DNA of 64,000 nucleotides from an uncultured Paenibacillaceae bacterium (GCA_913056365.1 CAJXLT010000001.1:62001-126000), one strand, 5' to 3'. Numbered from the stretch's first letter, positions 17,557 to 27,343 are shown. The notes: generated by a model not told the origin, from the sequence alone. A program made the numbers and translations.

Positions 17557-18735
17557 CTATTGCCGCTTTTGTGCCTGAGAAGAGGTTCGCTTCGTAGAGA
17601 AAGCAGTTACTTTGTTCTTACCGGTTGTCTTGGATTGATACATCGCTTCGTCCGCTTCCTTAAGCAGCTGCTCTGCTGTAATCCCTTCCCGCTGCATGCT
17701 GTAACCGACGCTAACCGTCACCGGTGTATGCACTTCGATCGTGCGCCGCACTTGCTCCGCCAGCTTCTTGACGCTTGCCGCAGATTGCTGTGTCACCATC
17801 AATACGAGCTCCTCGCCGCCGTAACGGCCGGCAATGCCGTAATCGTCAGCGAGCTCCTTCAACACGTTGGCAACCGATTTGAGTGCTTCATCGCCTTTTT
17901 GATGCCCTTGGGTATCGTTCAGCTTCTTGAAGTTGTCAATATCGGTGAAGATGATCGCTGCTTTCTTCTTGCGCTTGATCGCTTCCTTGAGCTTCTGGAT
18001 GAAGAACGTTCGGTTGTATACACCCGTCAGCCCGTCGCGTATCGAGGAAAAATACGTCGCTTGCAACAATTCCACAATTCGGTCAATCAGAAACAGCAGC
18101 AAGACGGAGAAGAAAGCGATCGGCAGCACATTGGCAAGCAGATCGAATACGCTGTTCGAACCGGCGAATACGTAGCGCTTGATGACCTGGGCAAGATGTG
18201 CGCCGAAGAAGAAGCCGAGACAGAGATTATACTTGAGTGACTGTCCCACATTGGGCGAAATTAGAAAGAATGCCAAGAAAATTAACACAAATTGAAAAAT
18301 ATCGATGCCCAGCCAGTTGAACAACAGCTCCCGTTCGGTTGGCTCGACCATATTTTGCAGGAATACATAATGCAACAGAGCAATGCCTGCTGTCATCAAC
18401 AGAAATGATAGGAAAGTGAAATACACCCGCATCGCAGACCGATTGTACATCTGGAATACCGCCATATTGATGAATATGAACGATACGACCTGCAGCAGCT
18501 GTACGACATAAGCGATCACATCTCCAGGCATGCGAATGCGGGAAGACAACGTCGCGATTAAGCCGTATTGAATGAGTACGACGCTGAGCGACACGATGAG
18601 CGAGATATATGCTTTCTTGCGGCGCTCCCGGTACAAGCGCAAAGACATAATTAGCATGATGGACAGAAGTGTGATGACAGTGATGGCTGAATAAATCATG
18701 CCGCTTGAGCCTGTGAACAGTTGAGGGTTGTACAT
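17557..18735 (-). CDS. Membrane diguanylate cyclase (GGDEF)
   Basis: 392 residues from the ATG at 18735, which follows AAAGGAGT; upstream in-frame codons lack a ribosome site. Six or seven hydrophobic helices fill about residues 10-210. A GGDEF domain follows: DGLTGVYNRTFFIQKL, FTDIDNFKKLNDTQGH, and the active site RYGGEELVLMV (GGEEL). It makes cyclic di-GMP from two GTP. The usual RxxD inhibitory site upstream of GGEEL reads LADD, so product inhibition is probably absent. The membrane region resembles a sensor of unknown ligand. It diverges from the glycosyltransferase gene. Confidence 0.9.
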   Translation of the reverse strand: MYNPQLFTGSSGMIYSAITVITLLSIMLIMSLRLYRERRKKAYISLIVSLSVVLIQYGLIATLSSRIRMPGDVIAYVVQLLQVVSFIFINMAVFQMYNRSAMRVYFTFLSFLLMTAGIALLHYVFLQNMVEPTERELLFNWLGIDIFQFVLIFLAFFLISPNVGQSLKYNLCLGFFFGAHLAQVIKRYVFAGSNSVFDLLANVLPIAFFSVLLLFLIDRIVELLQATYFSSIRDGLTGVYNRTFFIQKLKEAIKRKKKAAIIFTDIDNFKKLNDTQGHQKGDEALKSVANVLKELADDYGIAGRYGGEELVLMVTQQSAASVKKLAEQVRRTIEVHTPVTVSVGYSMQREGITAEQLLKEADEAMYQSKTTGKNKVTAFSTKRTSSQAQKRQ

Positions 18736-18830
18736 AGATGTACTCCTTTTGTCAGGATGCGATATTCCTATTATAGCTTTTCTTTTTCCTTGGCTACAAG
18801 GTACAATGATAGGGAGAGGAGGTTCGGGTA

Positions 18831-19961
18831 TTGAAAATCTTGCAAGCGCTGTTTTTCCCGCCGGAGCAGCCGGGCGGCGTATCCTCAATGGTACCGTACA
18901 TTCAGGAGAGGTTCAATCGGATGGCCGGTTGGCAGATGGAGTTGTTCTTCCTGCCGAAGCGAGTGCGGGGCAAAGGAACAGAGGACGTGCCACTTCGAAC
19001 GTTCGATCCCGAACAATATACAGGGAATCCCATTGTAGATCGTTATAGACAGACGATTCGTGATTATTTGTGGTGGACCAAGCTGCGCCTGAAGGAAGAA
19101 CGCTATGATCTGATCCATGCGCATCATCCGATTGCGGCGTTGGTTCTCAAGTATGTATATCCAGACGTACCTGTGCTGGTGACGATTCATTCCAGTTATG
19201 AACGTGAGCTCATCTTGAACGGGAAGATTGAGGCGAACAGCCCGGTGCAGGCTTACTTGGTATCGCTGTATAGAGAGATGGAAGCAAGCTGTGACAGAAT
19301 GATTACAGTGTCGGATGCGTTCAAGCAATATATGACACCGTATTTGGCTCAGCCGGACAACGTGCAGGTCATTCGTAACGGCTTCGATCAGAAGCGGTTC
19401 CGGCCGATGAATCACGACACGCCAGTCCCGCAGCTTGTAACGTTGTGCCGATTAGTTCCGGCTAAGGGATTAGATGTGCTGCTTCAAGCGTGTGCACGCT
19501 TGAAGCATGCCGGCAAGAGCTTCGTGCTGCATATTATTGGCGACGGGGATATTCGGGAAGAGCTGGAAGAGCTGGCAGAGAAACTGGACATTTATGAAGA
19601 GACGATCTTCTATGGCTATATGCTGCATCCTGAGCAATTTATACCTTTCTTCGATATCTTCGTATTACCATCACGAGCGGAGGCGTTCGGCAGTGTATTC
19701 GCCGAAGCGGCATTGTGCTGGCTGGCGCTCGTCGGCACGGATGTAGGCGGCATCAGCGAGCAGATTGAGGATGGTAAGAACGGACTGCTCGTTCCGGTCG
19801 ATGATGTGGATGCGCTCGCTGCAGCACTCGAGCGCTTGATAGACAATCAGGACTATCGGAATGAGCTCGCGCAGGCAGCCAATGAACGGGCGAATAAGAC
19901 ATATTCGATAGCCAGGGTCATTCGTGAGCTGAAGGACGTATATGGGGCGTATGTGCAATGA
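18831..19961 (+). CDS. Glycosyltransferase family 4
   Basis: 376 residues, TTG start eight bases after GAGAGGAGG. The N-terminal half has a glycine-rich acceptor loop (QPGGVSSMV) and DLIHAHHPIAALV. The C-terminal half carries the GT4 donor site: VTLCRLVPAKGLDVLLQA, IIGDGDIREEL and the E-x7-E motif in SRAEAFGSVFAEA. These enzymes move a sugar from a nucleotide-sugar to an acceptor with retention. The acceptor is unknown; surface glycan or glycolipid is usual. Its stop overlaps the start of the YhaO gene. Confidence 0.9.
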   Translation: MKILQALFFPPEQPGGVSSMVPYIQERFNRMAGWQMELFFLPKRVRGKGTEDVPLRTFDPEQYTGNPIVDRYRQTIRDYLWWTKLRLKEERYDLIHAHHPIAALVLKYVYPDVPVLVTIHSSYERELILNGKIEANSPVQAYLVSLYREMEASCDRMITVSDAFKQYMTPYLAQPDNVQVIRNGFDQKRFRPMNHDTPVPQLVTLCRLVPAKGLDVLLQACARLKHAGKSFVLHIIGDGDIREELEELAEKLDIYEETIFYGYMLHPEQFIPFFDIFVLPSRAEAFGSVFAEAALCWLALVGTDVGGISEQIEDGKNGLLVPVDDVDALAAALERLIDNQDYRNELAQAANERANKTYSIARVIRELKDVYGAYVQ

Positions 19962-21292
19962 GACCGTTTCGCTTTATTCATGCGGCGGACTTGCACTTGG
20001 GCAGTCCATTCGCGGGGGTCGGCGCGCAGTCTTCGCTATTGCGCGAACGACTGCGTGAAGCAGGCTATCGGGCGTTGGATCGACTGGTGGAGCTGGCGAT
20101 TGCCGAGCAGGTTGATTTCGTACTGGCTGCAGGCGATCTGTTCGACAGCGAAGACCGTTCGTTGAAGGCGCAGCTGCGCATGCAGAAGGCGGCAAGCCAG
20201 CTGGATGAAGCTGGGATTCGGCTGTACGCGGTGCATGGCAATCATGATCCGATCTCAGCCGGTTATCGTGCGAAGCTGGAGCTGCCAGAGACGATGCATG
20301 CGTATCCGGCGGGAGATGTATCAATGCAGGTTGCGTTGAATCGATCAGGAGAACGAATAGCCGAGATATATGGCATATCATACGCACAGCAGCATGAGCG
20401 CGCGAATTTGGCAGCACGCTTCCCTGCTTTGCCTATGCAGGAGACACATAGTCGGCTGTTCCGCATCGGCTTGCTGCATGCCAATGTGGATAACCAGCAA
20501 GGGTCCACGCCTTATGCGCCTTGCACGAAGCAAGACCTGTTGCGTGCGAACATGGATTACTGGGCGCTTGGCCATATCCATCTTCGGCAAGTGTTGCACC
20601 GGGCGCCTTGGATTGTCTACCCAGGCAACCTGCAGGGACGCAGTATGAAGGAAACAGGAGCAAAGGGTGTGTATGTCGTCGATGTATCCGAAGCGGGGGA
20701 AGCCTCGCTTCGTTTCTGTGCATTGGAGGAAGTACGCTGGGAGGTCAAGCGGCTGTCTATCTCGGAGCTGGAGGATGAGCAGCAGCTGCTGGAGAGCATG
20801 TCGGCACTACTGGATGAGACGCTTGCCGAATCATCGGACAATGGCGGACGCATGGGGGATTCGGCTATGCGTTCGGCAATCGTGCGAATCATCCTGGAGG
20901 GTCGCGGGTCGCTGCACGAAGCGCTCCAGTCCGACAGACTCGCTGATTGGCAGGCAGTATTGCGGGAGGAACATCCTGTCGCTGGAGAGACATTCGTCTG
21001 GCTGGAGAGCTTGCGATCCGAGACACTGCCAGCAGTAGATCTAGAGCAATTACGCCAATCGGACAGCTTCCTTGGCGAGCTGCTTCGAGCCTCCGCTCGT
21101 ATGAAGTCTGACCTTCCTTCGCTACGAGCTTGGCAGCCGACTGAGTTGCTGTGGGCGCATCCTCGAATCGGGAAGCTGTTGGAGGAAGCTGAACTGTCTG
21201 AGTTGAAGGCATGGGCAGAGGAAGCGGAAAGGCTGCTTATAGATTGGCTCGGAGATACGATTGCTGCAGGGAGGGAGTACGATGAGAATTGA
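19958..21292 (+). CDS. yhaO: DNA repair exonuclease subunit, SbcD/Mre11-like (YhaO)
   Basis: 444 residues of metallophosphoesterase type. Metal-binding motifs are FIHAADLHLGSPF, LAAGDLFDSEDRS, VHGNHDPI, and GLLHAN followed by WALGHIHLRQV. The C-terminal region (ELRPS-type capping segment after residue ~250) is specific to the YhaO group. It partners the ATPase encoded next, whose ATG overlaps its 3' end, as Mre11 partners Rad50, and probably processes DNA ends. The overlap with the glycosyltransferase is ATGA. Confidence 0.9.
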   Translation: MRPFRFIHAADLHLGSPFAGVGAQSSLLRERLREAGYRALDRLVELAIAEQVDFVLAAGDLFDSEDRSLKAQLRMQKAASQLDEAGIRLYAVHGNHDPISAGYRAKLELPETMHAYPAGDVSMQVALNRSGERIAEIYGISYAQQHERANLAARFPALPMQETHSRLFRIGLLHANVDNQQGSTPYAPCTKQDLLRANMDYWALGHIHLRQVLHRAPWIVYPGNLQGRSMKETGAKGVYVVDVSEAGEASLRFCALEEVRWEVKRLSISELEDEQQLLESMSALLDETLAESSDNGGRMGDSAMRSAIVRIILEGRGSLHEALQSDRLADWQAVLREEHPVAGETFVWLESLRSETLPAVDLEQLRQSDSFLGELLRASARMKSDLPSLRAWQPTELLWAHPRIGKLLEEAELSELKAWAEEAERLLIDWLGDTIAAGREYDEN

Positions 21293-24200
21293 GCGGCTCG
21301 CCATTGAAGGGTTTGGCAGATTGCATCAACAGGAGATAGATCTGCGTTCACCCGTGACTATGCTGCTCGGTCCGAACGAAGCTGGCAAGAGCACGACAGC
21401 CGCATTCATTCGAACGATGCTATACGGCTTCCCGCAGCGGCGCAGCGGTGCAGAACGATACGAACCGCTCGCAGGTGGCCGGCATGGCGGTCAGCTCGTC
21501 CTGTCGACCGATGACGGGGAGCGGCTGACCGTGGAGCGCTTCGATGGGCGTGACGGATTGCGCATCTGGGATGAAGCAGGCAATCGCTGGAGCGAGTCCG
21601 ACCTTCAGCGTGCTATCGGCGGCTACCCGGGAGATCTGTTCCAGCGTATGTTCGCATTCAGCCTGAAGGAGCTGCAAGAAATTCGGCTGTTAGAGTCTGA
21701 GGATGTGGGCCGCTATCTGTACACGGTCGGACTTGGACGCGGAGACGGCAAGTCGATTCTGGAAGCGGAGCGTAAGCTGACTGTCGAGATGGAACAGCTC
21801 TTCAAGTATCGAGGCTCTGTTCAGCCGATTCCGCAGAAAGCGCGTGAGGTTGAGGAGCTGGCGACACAGCTGCAAGCAGCCCGAGGTCAGAGTGAGGCGT
21901 ACAATGCATTGCTTGAACAGCTGGAACAATGCGGCGAGTCGATGCAAGCTGCTGCCAGCGATGCGGCGCGTATCCGTACTGAGCTGAATTGGCTGGCGGC
22001 TTGCATAGAAGCCAGAGAGGATTGGATCGCCCTTCGTGATATAGAGAAGCGGCTTGCTTCAATGCCGAAGCAGAAGGTCTCGCTACCAGAGAATGGGCTC
22101 GAACAGCTCAATCGTTGGCGTGAGCAGGAAGAACGCTTACGGGAAGACGAAGGACGTGTGCGGCAGCAACTAGAACGAAGACAGTCGGAGCATGCGGAGC
22201 TCGTAATGCTGGAAGGCAGGGACAAGCTGCGGCAACGGTTAGAACGTCTATTGGAGCAATTGATCTCTGTTTCAGAAGATCTGAATCGGCTTAAGGAAAT
22301 GGAGCTGGAGCTGCATGCACGGGAGGAAGAAGCGGCGCGTTGTGTGCGTGCTGTATCCCCCGATTGGACATCTGCTCAGCTCCGCGCTTATCCGATGTCG
22401 CAAGCTGAAGCGGAGCAAGTGCGCGCTTATCGAGATGCGCAAGCACGCTTGCAGGCAGCAGCCGACCGATTGGAGACAGAACGCAGAGAGCGGGAAGTCC
22501 GCTGCCATACAGAGAAGCGATCTTGGGATGATGCACGCATCGAAGCGGAACGACTGCTTGCAGCGCGTCGCCGCTATCCTGAACTGGCCGACATTCCTTA
22601 TGCCGAACGCGTCCAGCAGATTCGTCAGTACTTACGTGAGTCAGCCCGCTGGGCAGAGCTTGCGCGCGAGTACCGACATACAGAAGATCGGCTGACTGAA
22701 GCTCAGCATATTCAAGCAGGACGCGTGAGCATGCAGCATAGAAGTCCCCGTACGAGGCGCCGCTCTTCATCCTTGGCTGTAACCGTATGGACGATGGCAG
22801 GCTGGGGCGGGGCCGCTGCGGGGATTGCCGGGTTCGGTGCAGCTGGCGAGTGGACATGGGCGGCAGTGAGCGCCATCCTTGGCGGTGTGATGATTGCAGT
22901 AGCTAGGCTAGGGCCGTGGGCAAGACAGCAGCCGGATGCAGATGAGCGGACACAGCATGTGGCAGAGCAGGAGCCGATCGAACAGTGGCGGAAGCGGCTG
23001 CGAGACATTGAACAGCGTTGTGAACAGGCTGCTGCCGTATGCCAAGAGCTGCTTATTCGTCTTCTGCCTGCGGGTTCACATGCAGCTGCTGCGATCGAAT
23101 CGCATGATGCGGACTGGCAACGAGCCGATGGTTCGCACACTGAGACTAGCCTGTCTGCGCGTGCTTACGATACGCCATCAGCCCAGAGACAGCCGAGCGA
23201 TTGGGCGGATTGGCGTGAACAGCTGGAGGAGCTGCTTCCGCTAGAGGAGAAGCTGCAGCAGTGCGAAGAACGACTGGATGAACGCGAGCGTGCATGGCGG
23301 CGAGCAGAGGATGAATTCGCGCACACACAAGCTAGAGAAGCGGACAATAAGGCAGCAGCCGATGCTGAGCAAGTGCGGTGGGAACAGTGGCTGTCTGGAC
23401 GAGAATTCGCGCCAGACACATCGCCGGAAGCTGCCCTTGTCCTGCTGCAACTGATCGAGAAGGGTCAGCATACCGCGCGAGAGGCAGAACGATATGCCAA
23501 GCAAGCTGCTCTGCTGCGAGAGCGGATTTCGGCATTCGACGCTGCCGTTCGTTCGCTGTATACTGAATTCCCGCAGTGGATGAAGCACGCGCAAGCTGAA
23601 GGAAATTTCGCAGCTCGAGATAGTGACAGTGAGCCGTCTATCGCTGCGAGCGCTCATACAGACAATTCGCGTATGCGGCAGCTTGATGCTGTGCATTGGG
23701 CGAGCTGCTTGAAGGGATTGCAGCAGAAGCTGCAGGAGCAAGACGAGCTTGCTAGACATGCGGCTAGGCTGGAGGAGCAAATAGCCGAAGATCAAGCAGC
23801 ATTGGCTGTCTGCGAACAATCACAAGCTCGAATACATAGGGAGCGGGTTAAGCTGCTTCAGGAAGCGCATGTTGATACAGAGCATGAATGGCGGAAGCTT
23901 GCAGACGATATGGAGGAGAGGGAGCGTTGCCTGTCGAGCAAGGAGCATCTGCTTCATGTTCTTCAAGTTCGGCTCGGCGGTAAGCCGCTCGCACAATTGG
24001 AGCAAGTATGGCTAACCCACACATTGCCTGAAGTGCGGACGAAACTGGAGGAATGGGAGCGGGAACTTCAGCTTCTGTCCGATGAGCAGCAGGAGCTGAT
24101 GGACAATAAGGCGAAGCTGCAGGCTGAGCTGGATCGGTTGATGCGGGATGAGGAATATGCGGCATTGCTGCAAGCGCACAAGGAAGCGAAGACGGAGCTG

Positions 24201-24677
24201 AAGGAGCTGGCAGCGAAGTGGACGGTGCGTGCGATGGCGCAAGCCTGGTTCCGTCAGGCGAGGGAGACGTATGAACAGGAACGTCAGCCTGCTGTCATGC
24301 AGAAGGCATCTGCACGCTTCTCGCAACTGACTGGCGGCGTGTACAGCCGTGTATATACGACGATTGGTGAAGGTAAGCTTGAGGTCGAGCACGCGAGCGG
24401 AACGCGCTTGGAACCAGGCCAATTAAGCCGCGGCACGTGTGAACAGCTGCTGCTTGCCATACGCTTCGCATTAGCGGAGAGCACGGCGGATCGGATGGCT
24501 ATGCCGCTGTTGATGGACGATGTATTCGTCAACTTCGATCCGGCGCGATTGGAGAAATGCTGGGATATTGTCAATGACATGAGTGATCGTCATCAATTCG
24601 TGTATTTCACCTGTCATCCGCACATTGCGGAAGCCGCGCAACGTCGGAGTCCAGCTGTGAAGCTGCTCCATATCTAG
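21282..24677 (+). CDS. yhaN: SbcC/Rad50-like ATPase, YhaN type, membrane-associated
   Basis: 1131 residues. Walker A is LGPNEAGKSTTAAF near residue 30. The ABC signature region LSRGTCEQLLLAIRFAL and Walker B PLLMDDVFVNFDPARLEKC are near the C terminus, separated by very long coiled coils rich in Glu, Arg and Gln. Two adjacent hydrophobic stretches (VWTMAGWGGAAAGIAGFGAAG and AAVSAILGGVMIAVARL) near residues 500-545 form a probable membrane hairpin in the coiled-coil apex, as in YhaN and unlike classical SbcC, whose apex holds a zinc hook. The start at 21282 follows GGGAGGG. With YhaO it would form a membrane-tethered nuclease-ATPase. Confidence 0.9.
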   Translation: MRIERLAIEGFGRLHQQEIDLRSPVTMLLGPNEAGKSTTAAFIRTMLYGFPQRRSGAERYEPLAGGRHGGQLVLSTDDGERLTVERFDGRDGLRIWDEAGNRWSESDLQRAIGGYPGDLFQRMFAFSLKELQEIRLLESEDVGRYLYTVGLGRGDGKSILEAERKLTVEMEQLFKYRGSVQPIPQKAREVEELATQLQAARGQSEAYNALLEQLEQCGESMQAAASDAARIRTELNWLAACIEAREDWIALRDIEKRLASMPKQKVSLPENGLEQLNRWREQEERLREDEGRVRQQLERRQSEHAELVMLEGRDKLRQRLERLLEQLISVSEDLNRLKEMELELHAREEEAARCVRAVSPDWTSAQLRAYPMSQAEAEQVRAYRDAQARLQAAADRLETERREREVRCHTEKRSWDDARIEAERLLAARRRYPELADIPYAERVQQIRQYLRESARWAELAREYRHTEDRLTEAQHIQAGRVSMQHRSPRTRRRSSSLAVTVWTMAGWGGAAAGIAGFGAAGEWTWAAVSAILGGVMIAVARLGPWARQQPDADERTQHVAEQEPIEQWRKRLRDIEQRCEQAAAVCQELLIRLLPAGSHAAAAIESHDADWQRADGSHTETSLSARAYDTPSAQRQPSDWADWREQLEELLPLEEKLQQCEERLDERERAWRRAEDEFAHTQAREADNKAAADAEQVRWEQWLSGREFAPDTSPEAALVLLQLIEKGQHTAREAERYAKQAALLRERISAFDAAVRSLYTEFPQWMKHAQAEGNFAARDSDSEPSIAASAHTDNSRMRQLDAVHWASCLKGLQQKLQEQDELARHAARLEEQIAEDQAALAVCEQSQARIHRERVKLLQEAHVDTEHEWRKLADDMEERERCLSSKEHLLHVLQVRLGGKPLAQLEQVWLTHTLPEVRTKLEEWERELQLLSDEQQELMDNKAKLQAELDRLMRDEEYAALLQAHKEAKTELKELAAKWTVRAMAQAWFRQARETYEQERQPAVMQKASARFSQLTGGVYSRVYTTIGEGKLEVEHASGTRLEPGQLSRGTCEQLLLAIRFALAESTADRMAMPLLMDDVFVNFDPARLEKCWDIVNDMSDRHQFVYFTCHPHIAEAAQRRSPAVKLLHI

Positions 24678-24701
24678 CATGCAGCTGAACAAGGGAGATG
24701 A

Positions 24702-25469
24702 TCATTCATAGATCATCTTCACCGTCATGCCTCCGTCGATGACTAGATTCTGACCAGTTATGAATGACGCATCGCTGCTTGCTAAGTATAAGCATGCTTG
24801 GGCAATATCCTCCGGTCGTCCGACACGCCCTACCGGATGCTGCAGCCGATCACGCTCGCTATGCTGCGGCTTGCCGGCTTGTCCCAATCCGCGCCATTCC
24901 GAGGTTTCGATCCAACCAGGACTGATTGCGTTCACACGTATACCGTAGGAACCTAGACTGACTGCCATAGCATGGGTTAAGGCTAGAATGCCTCCCTTGG
25001 ACGCTGAATAGGCCTCTGTATCTGATTCGGACATAAGCGCCCGCGTGGAGGCGATATTGATAATCGCGCCGCCTTTGCCTAGGGCAGTCATATGTCTGGC
25101 TGCCTGCTGCGAACAGAGGAATGTGCCGCGCAGGTTGACGCCGATAACCCGATCGAAATCTTCGGCGCGCAGGTTAAGGAATGGCGTATTCCGACCGATC
25201 CCCGCATTATTGATTAATACGTCTGGCACACCGAGTTCTTCGGCAGTTATACGCAACCATCGCTCTGTCTGTGTGCTGTCCGCGACGTCTGCTTGGATGA
25301 AGAGCGCATTGCCTCCAAGCTCCCGAATTCGCTTAATGACTTCAAAGCCCGCTTCCTTATTCGTATCGCAGATCGATACGGTGAAGCCCTTCTCAGCGAA
25401 GGCGATGGCCGTTGCGCGGCCGATCCCTTCCGCGGCTCCAGTAATCGCGACTACTGCTGTCTTGGCCAT
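24702..25469 (-). CDS. Short-chain dehydrogenase/reductase (SDR)
   Basis: 255 residues, classical SDR. The cofactor loop is TGAAEGIGRA, followed by NNAG. The catalytic set is Ser in IASTRALMSES and YSASK (Tyr-x3-Lys), and PG appears in NAISPGWIETSEW. Asp at the end of beta-2 (SICDTNKE) favours NAD(H). Close relatives include glucose-1-dehydrogenase and 3-oxoacyl-ACP-reductase-like enzymes, and the substrate is not assignable. GAAGGAGGGG precedes the ATG at 25469. Confidence 0.87.
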   Translation of the reverse strand: MAKTAVVAITGAAEGIGRATAIAFAEKGFTVSICDTNKEAGFEVIKRIRELGGNALFIQADVADSTQTERWLRITAEELGVPDVLINNAGIGRNTPFLNLRAEDFDRVIGVNLRGTFLCSQQAARHMTALGKGGAIINIASTRALMSESDTEAYSASKGGILALTHAMAVSLGSYGIRVNAISPGWIETSEWRGLGQAGKPQHSERDRLQHPVGRVGRPEDIAQACLYLASSDASFITGQNLVIDGGMTVKMIYE

Positions 25470-25594
25470 AATATACCCCTCCTTCGTTCTGTCTTAATGG
25501 GTTACTACTTAAGCCCAAGCTTGACGATTGGCTACTGCTGATCGAGCTTGCCGATGATCACGCTTCTACCGACTAACGCCGATTGGAGATAACC

Positions 25595-25781
25595 GTAACG
25601 GACACCGGTGACCGTTACAGGGCGTATGGAGCGTGTTTGGACAATGTAACGGTCACGGATGACCGTAAGCGCTGAATCGGACGGTCAAAACGGCGGTTAT
25701 TGGCTGCTAATGGACATCGGCGACCGTTACAAACCAAACATGCGTATTTTTTCGCTCTATCGGACATGCGTGTCCGTTACA
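25595..25781. repeat. Cluster of four REP-like palindromes
   Basis: Related hairpins occur at 25595-25618 (GTAACGG...CCGTTAC), 25646-25668 (opposite orientation), 25712-25731 and 25761-25781. They share GGACA/GGTCA, a CG-rich turn, then GACCGTTACA or TGTCCGTTACA. Confidence 0.65.
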
Positions 25782-25845
25782 GTTCCTACTCGCTGGTCCA
25801 GACATGCCATCCACTCATCAACGCTACTCTTTCCGCCCCGAATAC

Positions 25846-25961
25846 TAGCTTGCTCGCATCCATTTCATCAAGCGTGAAGTGGAAGATTTCGGCAGCTAAG
25901 CAGTAGCTTGCTCGTATCTATTTCATCATACGTGAAGTAGCAGGTTCGAGCAGCTAAGCAG
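25846..25961. repeat. Tandem repeat, two 58-bp units
   Basis: Units start TAGCTTGCTCG at 25846 and 25904 and end GCAGCTAAGCAG. They share TTTCATCA-CGTGAAGT and differ at scattered positions; a few bases of a third unit begin at 25962. Confidence 0.7.
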
Positions 25962-26109
25962 TAACCTTAATGGAAACAATTCTCTATAGTATAACATGAA
26001 AGGTGTGCGTCCATTAACATATGCATCCGTGGTATGTGATCGGCCAGCTGCTATGACCAGCGGGATAGCTGTGCTCGTTGTGCTTGGGCAGGTCAATCGA
26101 CAGGGTATT

Positions 26110-27147
26110 TCATGTTGGCTGTCTGCGTACGATAAGGACAGCAAGCCAGCCCATGCTCACGACGCCGAATAACGGATACAGTGTGCCGAGCAGCATACTG
26201 AAGCCAAGCTGACTGATCACGAAGCATCCGAGCAGGACAAGCATATGCAGAGAGATCACATTCATCTGTGTGCGGCTGCTTAATTGCCGTGTGAGTCCGT
26301 ATACATTGGCGATGAATGTGGTGAAGATTTCACAAAAGATGAGCAGCACATAGGAGAGCTGCAGCCATTGACCGAGCGGGTGGACGAGCATGCCCATCGG
26401 AATTTCATATTGCTCGACGCCGGGCATTTGGGCAGATAAGGCAAAGTGTCCAGCAAGAAGCATGCAGCCGATACCGATGCCGCCAAGCATCCCGCCGCGT
26501 TCAATCGCTTTCCGATCTTGTATCTCTGCCCCGATTGGAACGAGCACTGCTTGGGCTAATGCTAGATTGAATGCGGTGTAGATGAAGGGGGACACGTACA
26601 CGCGCCACAGTGGCGCATTGCTCGATAGATCCAGCCACTGTCCTACGCCGGGGGAATATACGGTCATACCGACAATAATGAGTGTGAAGAGAATCATCAT
26701 CGGAACGACAATCGAATTGACGGCGAGGATAGCATCCATACCCCGACGTAAGATGATGAAGGTCAGCAATAGTGTGATGAGCAACCCTGCTTGGTAGTGC
26801 AGCCCCAGATGCTCCATGAAGACCGAACCGGCTCCGGCAAGCATGACCGATGTGACGCCGAACAGCACGACCATGAGGAACCAGCTAATAAGCGTGCCTG
26901 CCCGTTCACCGAACAAGTATCCGTTCAGTTGTTCGAACGAAGCCGTCTGGCGATCATGAGCAAGCAGCATCAGCTTCGTGCCCAACTTAACGAACAAAAA
27001 GGATGCGACGGCGATCGTGACAGCAGCAGGGGTTCCATAGCGAGTGAAAAACTGCAAAATCTCCTGGCCTGTTGCAAATCCGGCTCCCACGATTGTGCCC
27101 ATATATGTGAAAGCGATTTGTAAGGAAGCGATCCACGATCGTCTCAT
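26110..27147 (-). CDS. YkvI-type polytopic membrane protein
   Basis: 345 residues with about ten hydrophobic helices. The N-terminal ASLQIAFTYMGTIVGAGFATGQEILQFF has the broken first helix (GxxVGAGFASGQE) typical of the YkvI family, which resembles amino-acid/APC-type transporters such as the GerAB and BCCT-like folds. A transport role is likely but the substrate is unknown. GAAAGGAGT precedes the ATG region at 27147. There is no obvious operon partner. Confidence 0.8.
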   Translation of the reverse strand: MRRSWIASLQIAFTYMGTIVGAGFATGQEILQFFTRYGTPAAVTIAVASFLFVKLGTKLMLLAHDRQTASFEQLNGYLFGERAGTLISWFLMVVLFGVTSVMLAGAGSVFMEHLGLHYQAGLLITLLLTFIILRRGMDAILAVNSIVVPMMILFTLIIVGMTVYSPGVGQWLDLSSNAPLWRVYVSPFIYTAFNLALAQAVLVPIGAEIQDRKAIERGGMLGGIGIGCMLLAGHFALSAQMPGVEQYEIPMGMLVHPLGQWLQLSYVLLIFCEIFTTFIANVYGLTRQLSSRTQMNVISLHMLVLLGCFVISQLGFSMLLGTLYPLFGVVSMGWLAVLIVRRQPT

Positions 27148-27215
27148 GTCCAGTCAACACTCCTTTCCTACACATTCCCCGTCCTAGTACAAGGTATGTG
27201 AGAAGAAAGGAGGCC

Positions 27216-27317
27216 ATGCCTTGCGATTCGCTCAAGTCTCCACTTCAGCATCCATACACAGCAAACAGCGAACCTCTGTGGAAGTACAGAAGGTCCGCTG
27301 ATTATGAATATGCTTAG
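27216..27317 (+). CDS. Possible 33-residue ORF
   Basis: ATG at 27216 follows AGAAAGGAGGCC, but the ribosome site is only two bases from the start codon, which is unusually close. The product starts MPCDSLKSPLQHPYTANSEP and ends in an aromatic/charged tail. No family is recognised. A stem-loop lies inside it. Confidence 0.3.
   Translation: MPCDSLKSPLQHPYTANSEPLWKYRRSADYEYA
27267..27299 (-). terminator. Possible terminator of the lipoprotein gene
   Basis: AGCG-ACCTTCTGT and ACAG-AGGTTCGCT pair imperfectly on the minus strand, followed by GTTTGCTG, 45 bases after the stop at 27344. Confidence 0.4.
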
Positions 27318-27343
27318 AACGTATCCTATATAGATGTGAAGAA

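Larger units (their letters stand above)
25470..26109. other. 640-bp intergenic region with two repeat families and no gene
   Basis: No supported ORF. It contains four short palindromic repeats (25595-25781) and a two-unit 58-bp tandem repeat (25846-25961), listed separately. Confidence 0.6.

Noticed and set aside
20617-21351. Ser-rich minus-strand open frame inside yhaO
   Set aside because: Shadow of the coding strand; low-complexity translation and no ribosome site.
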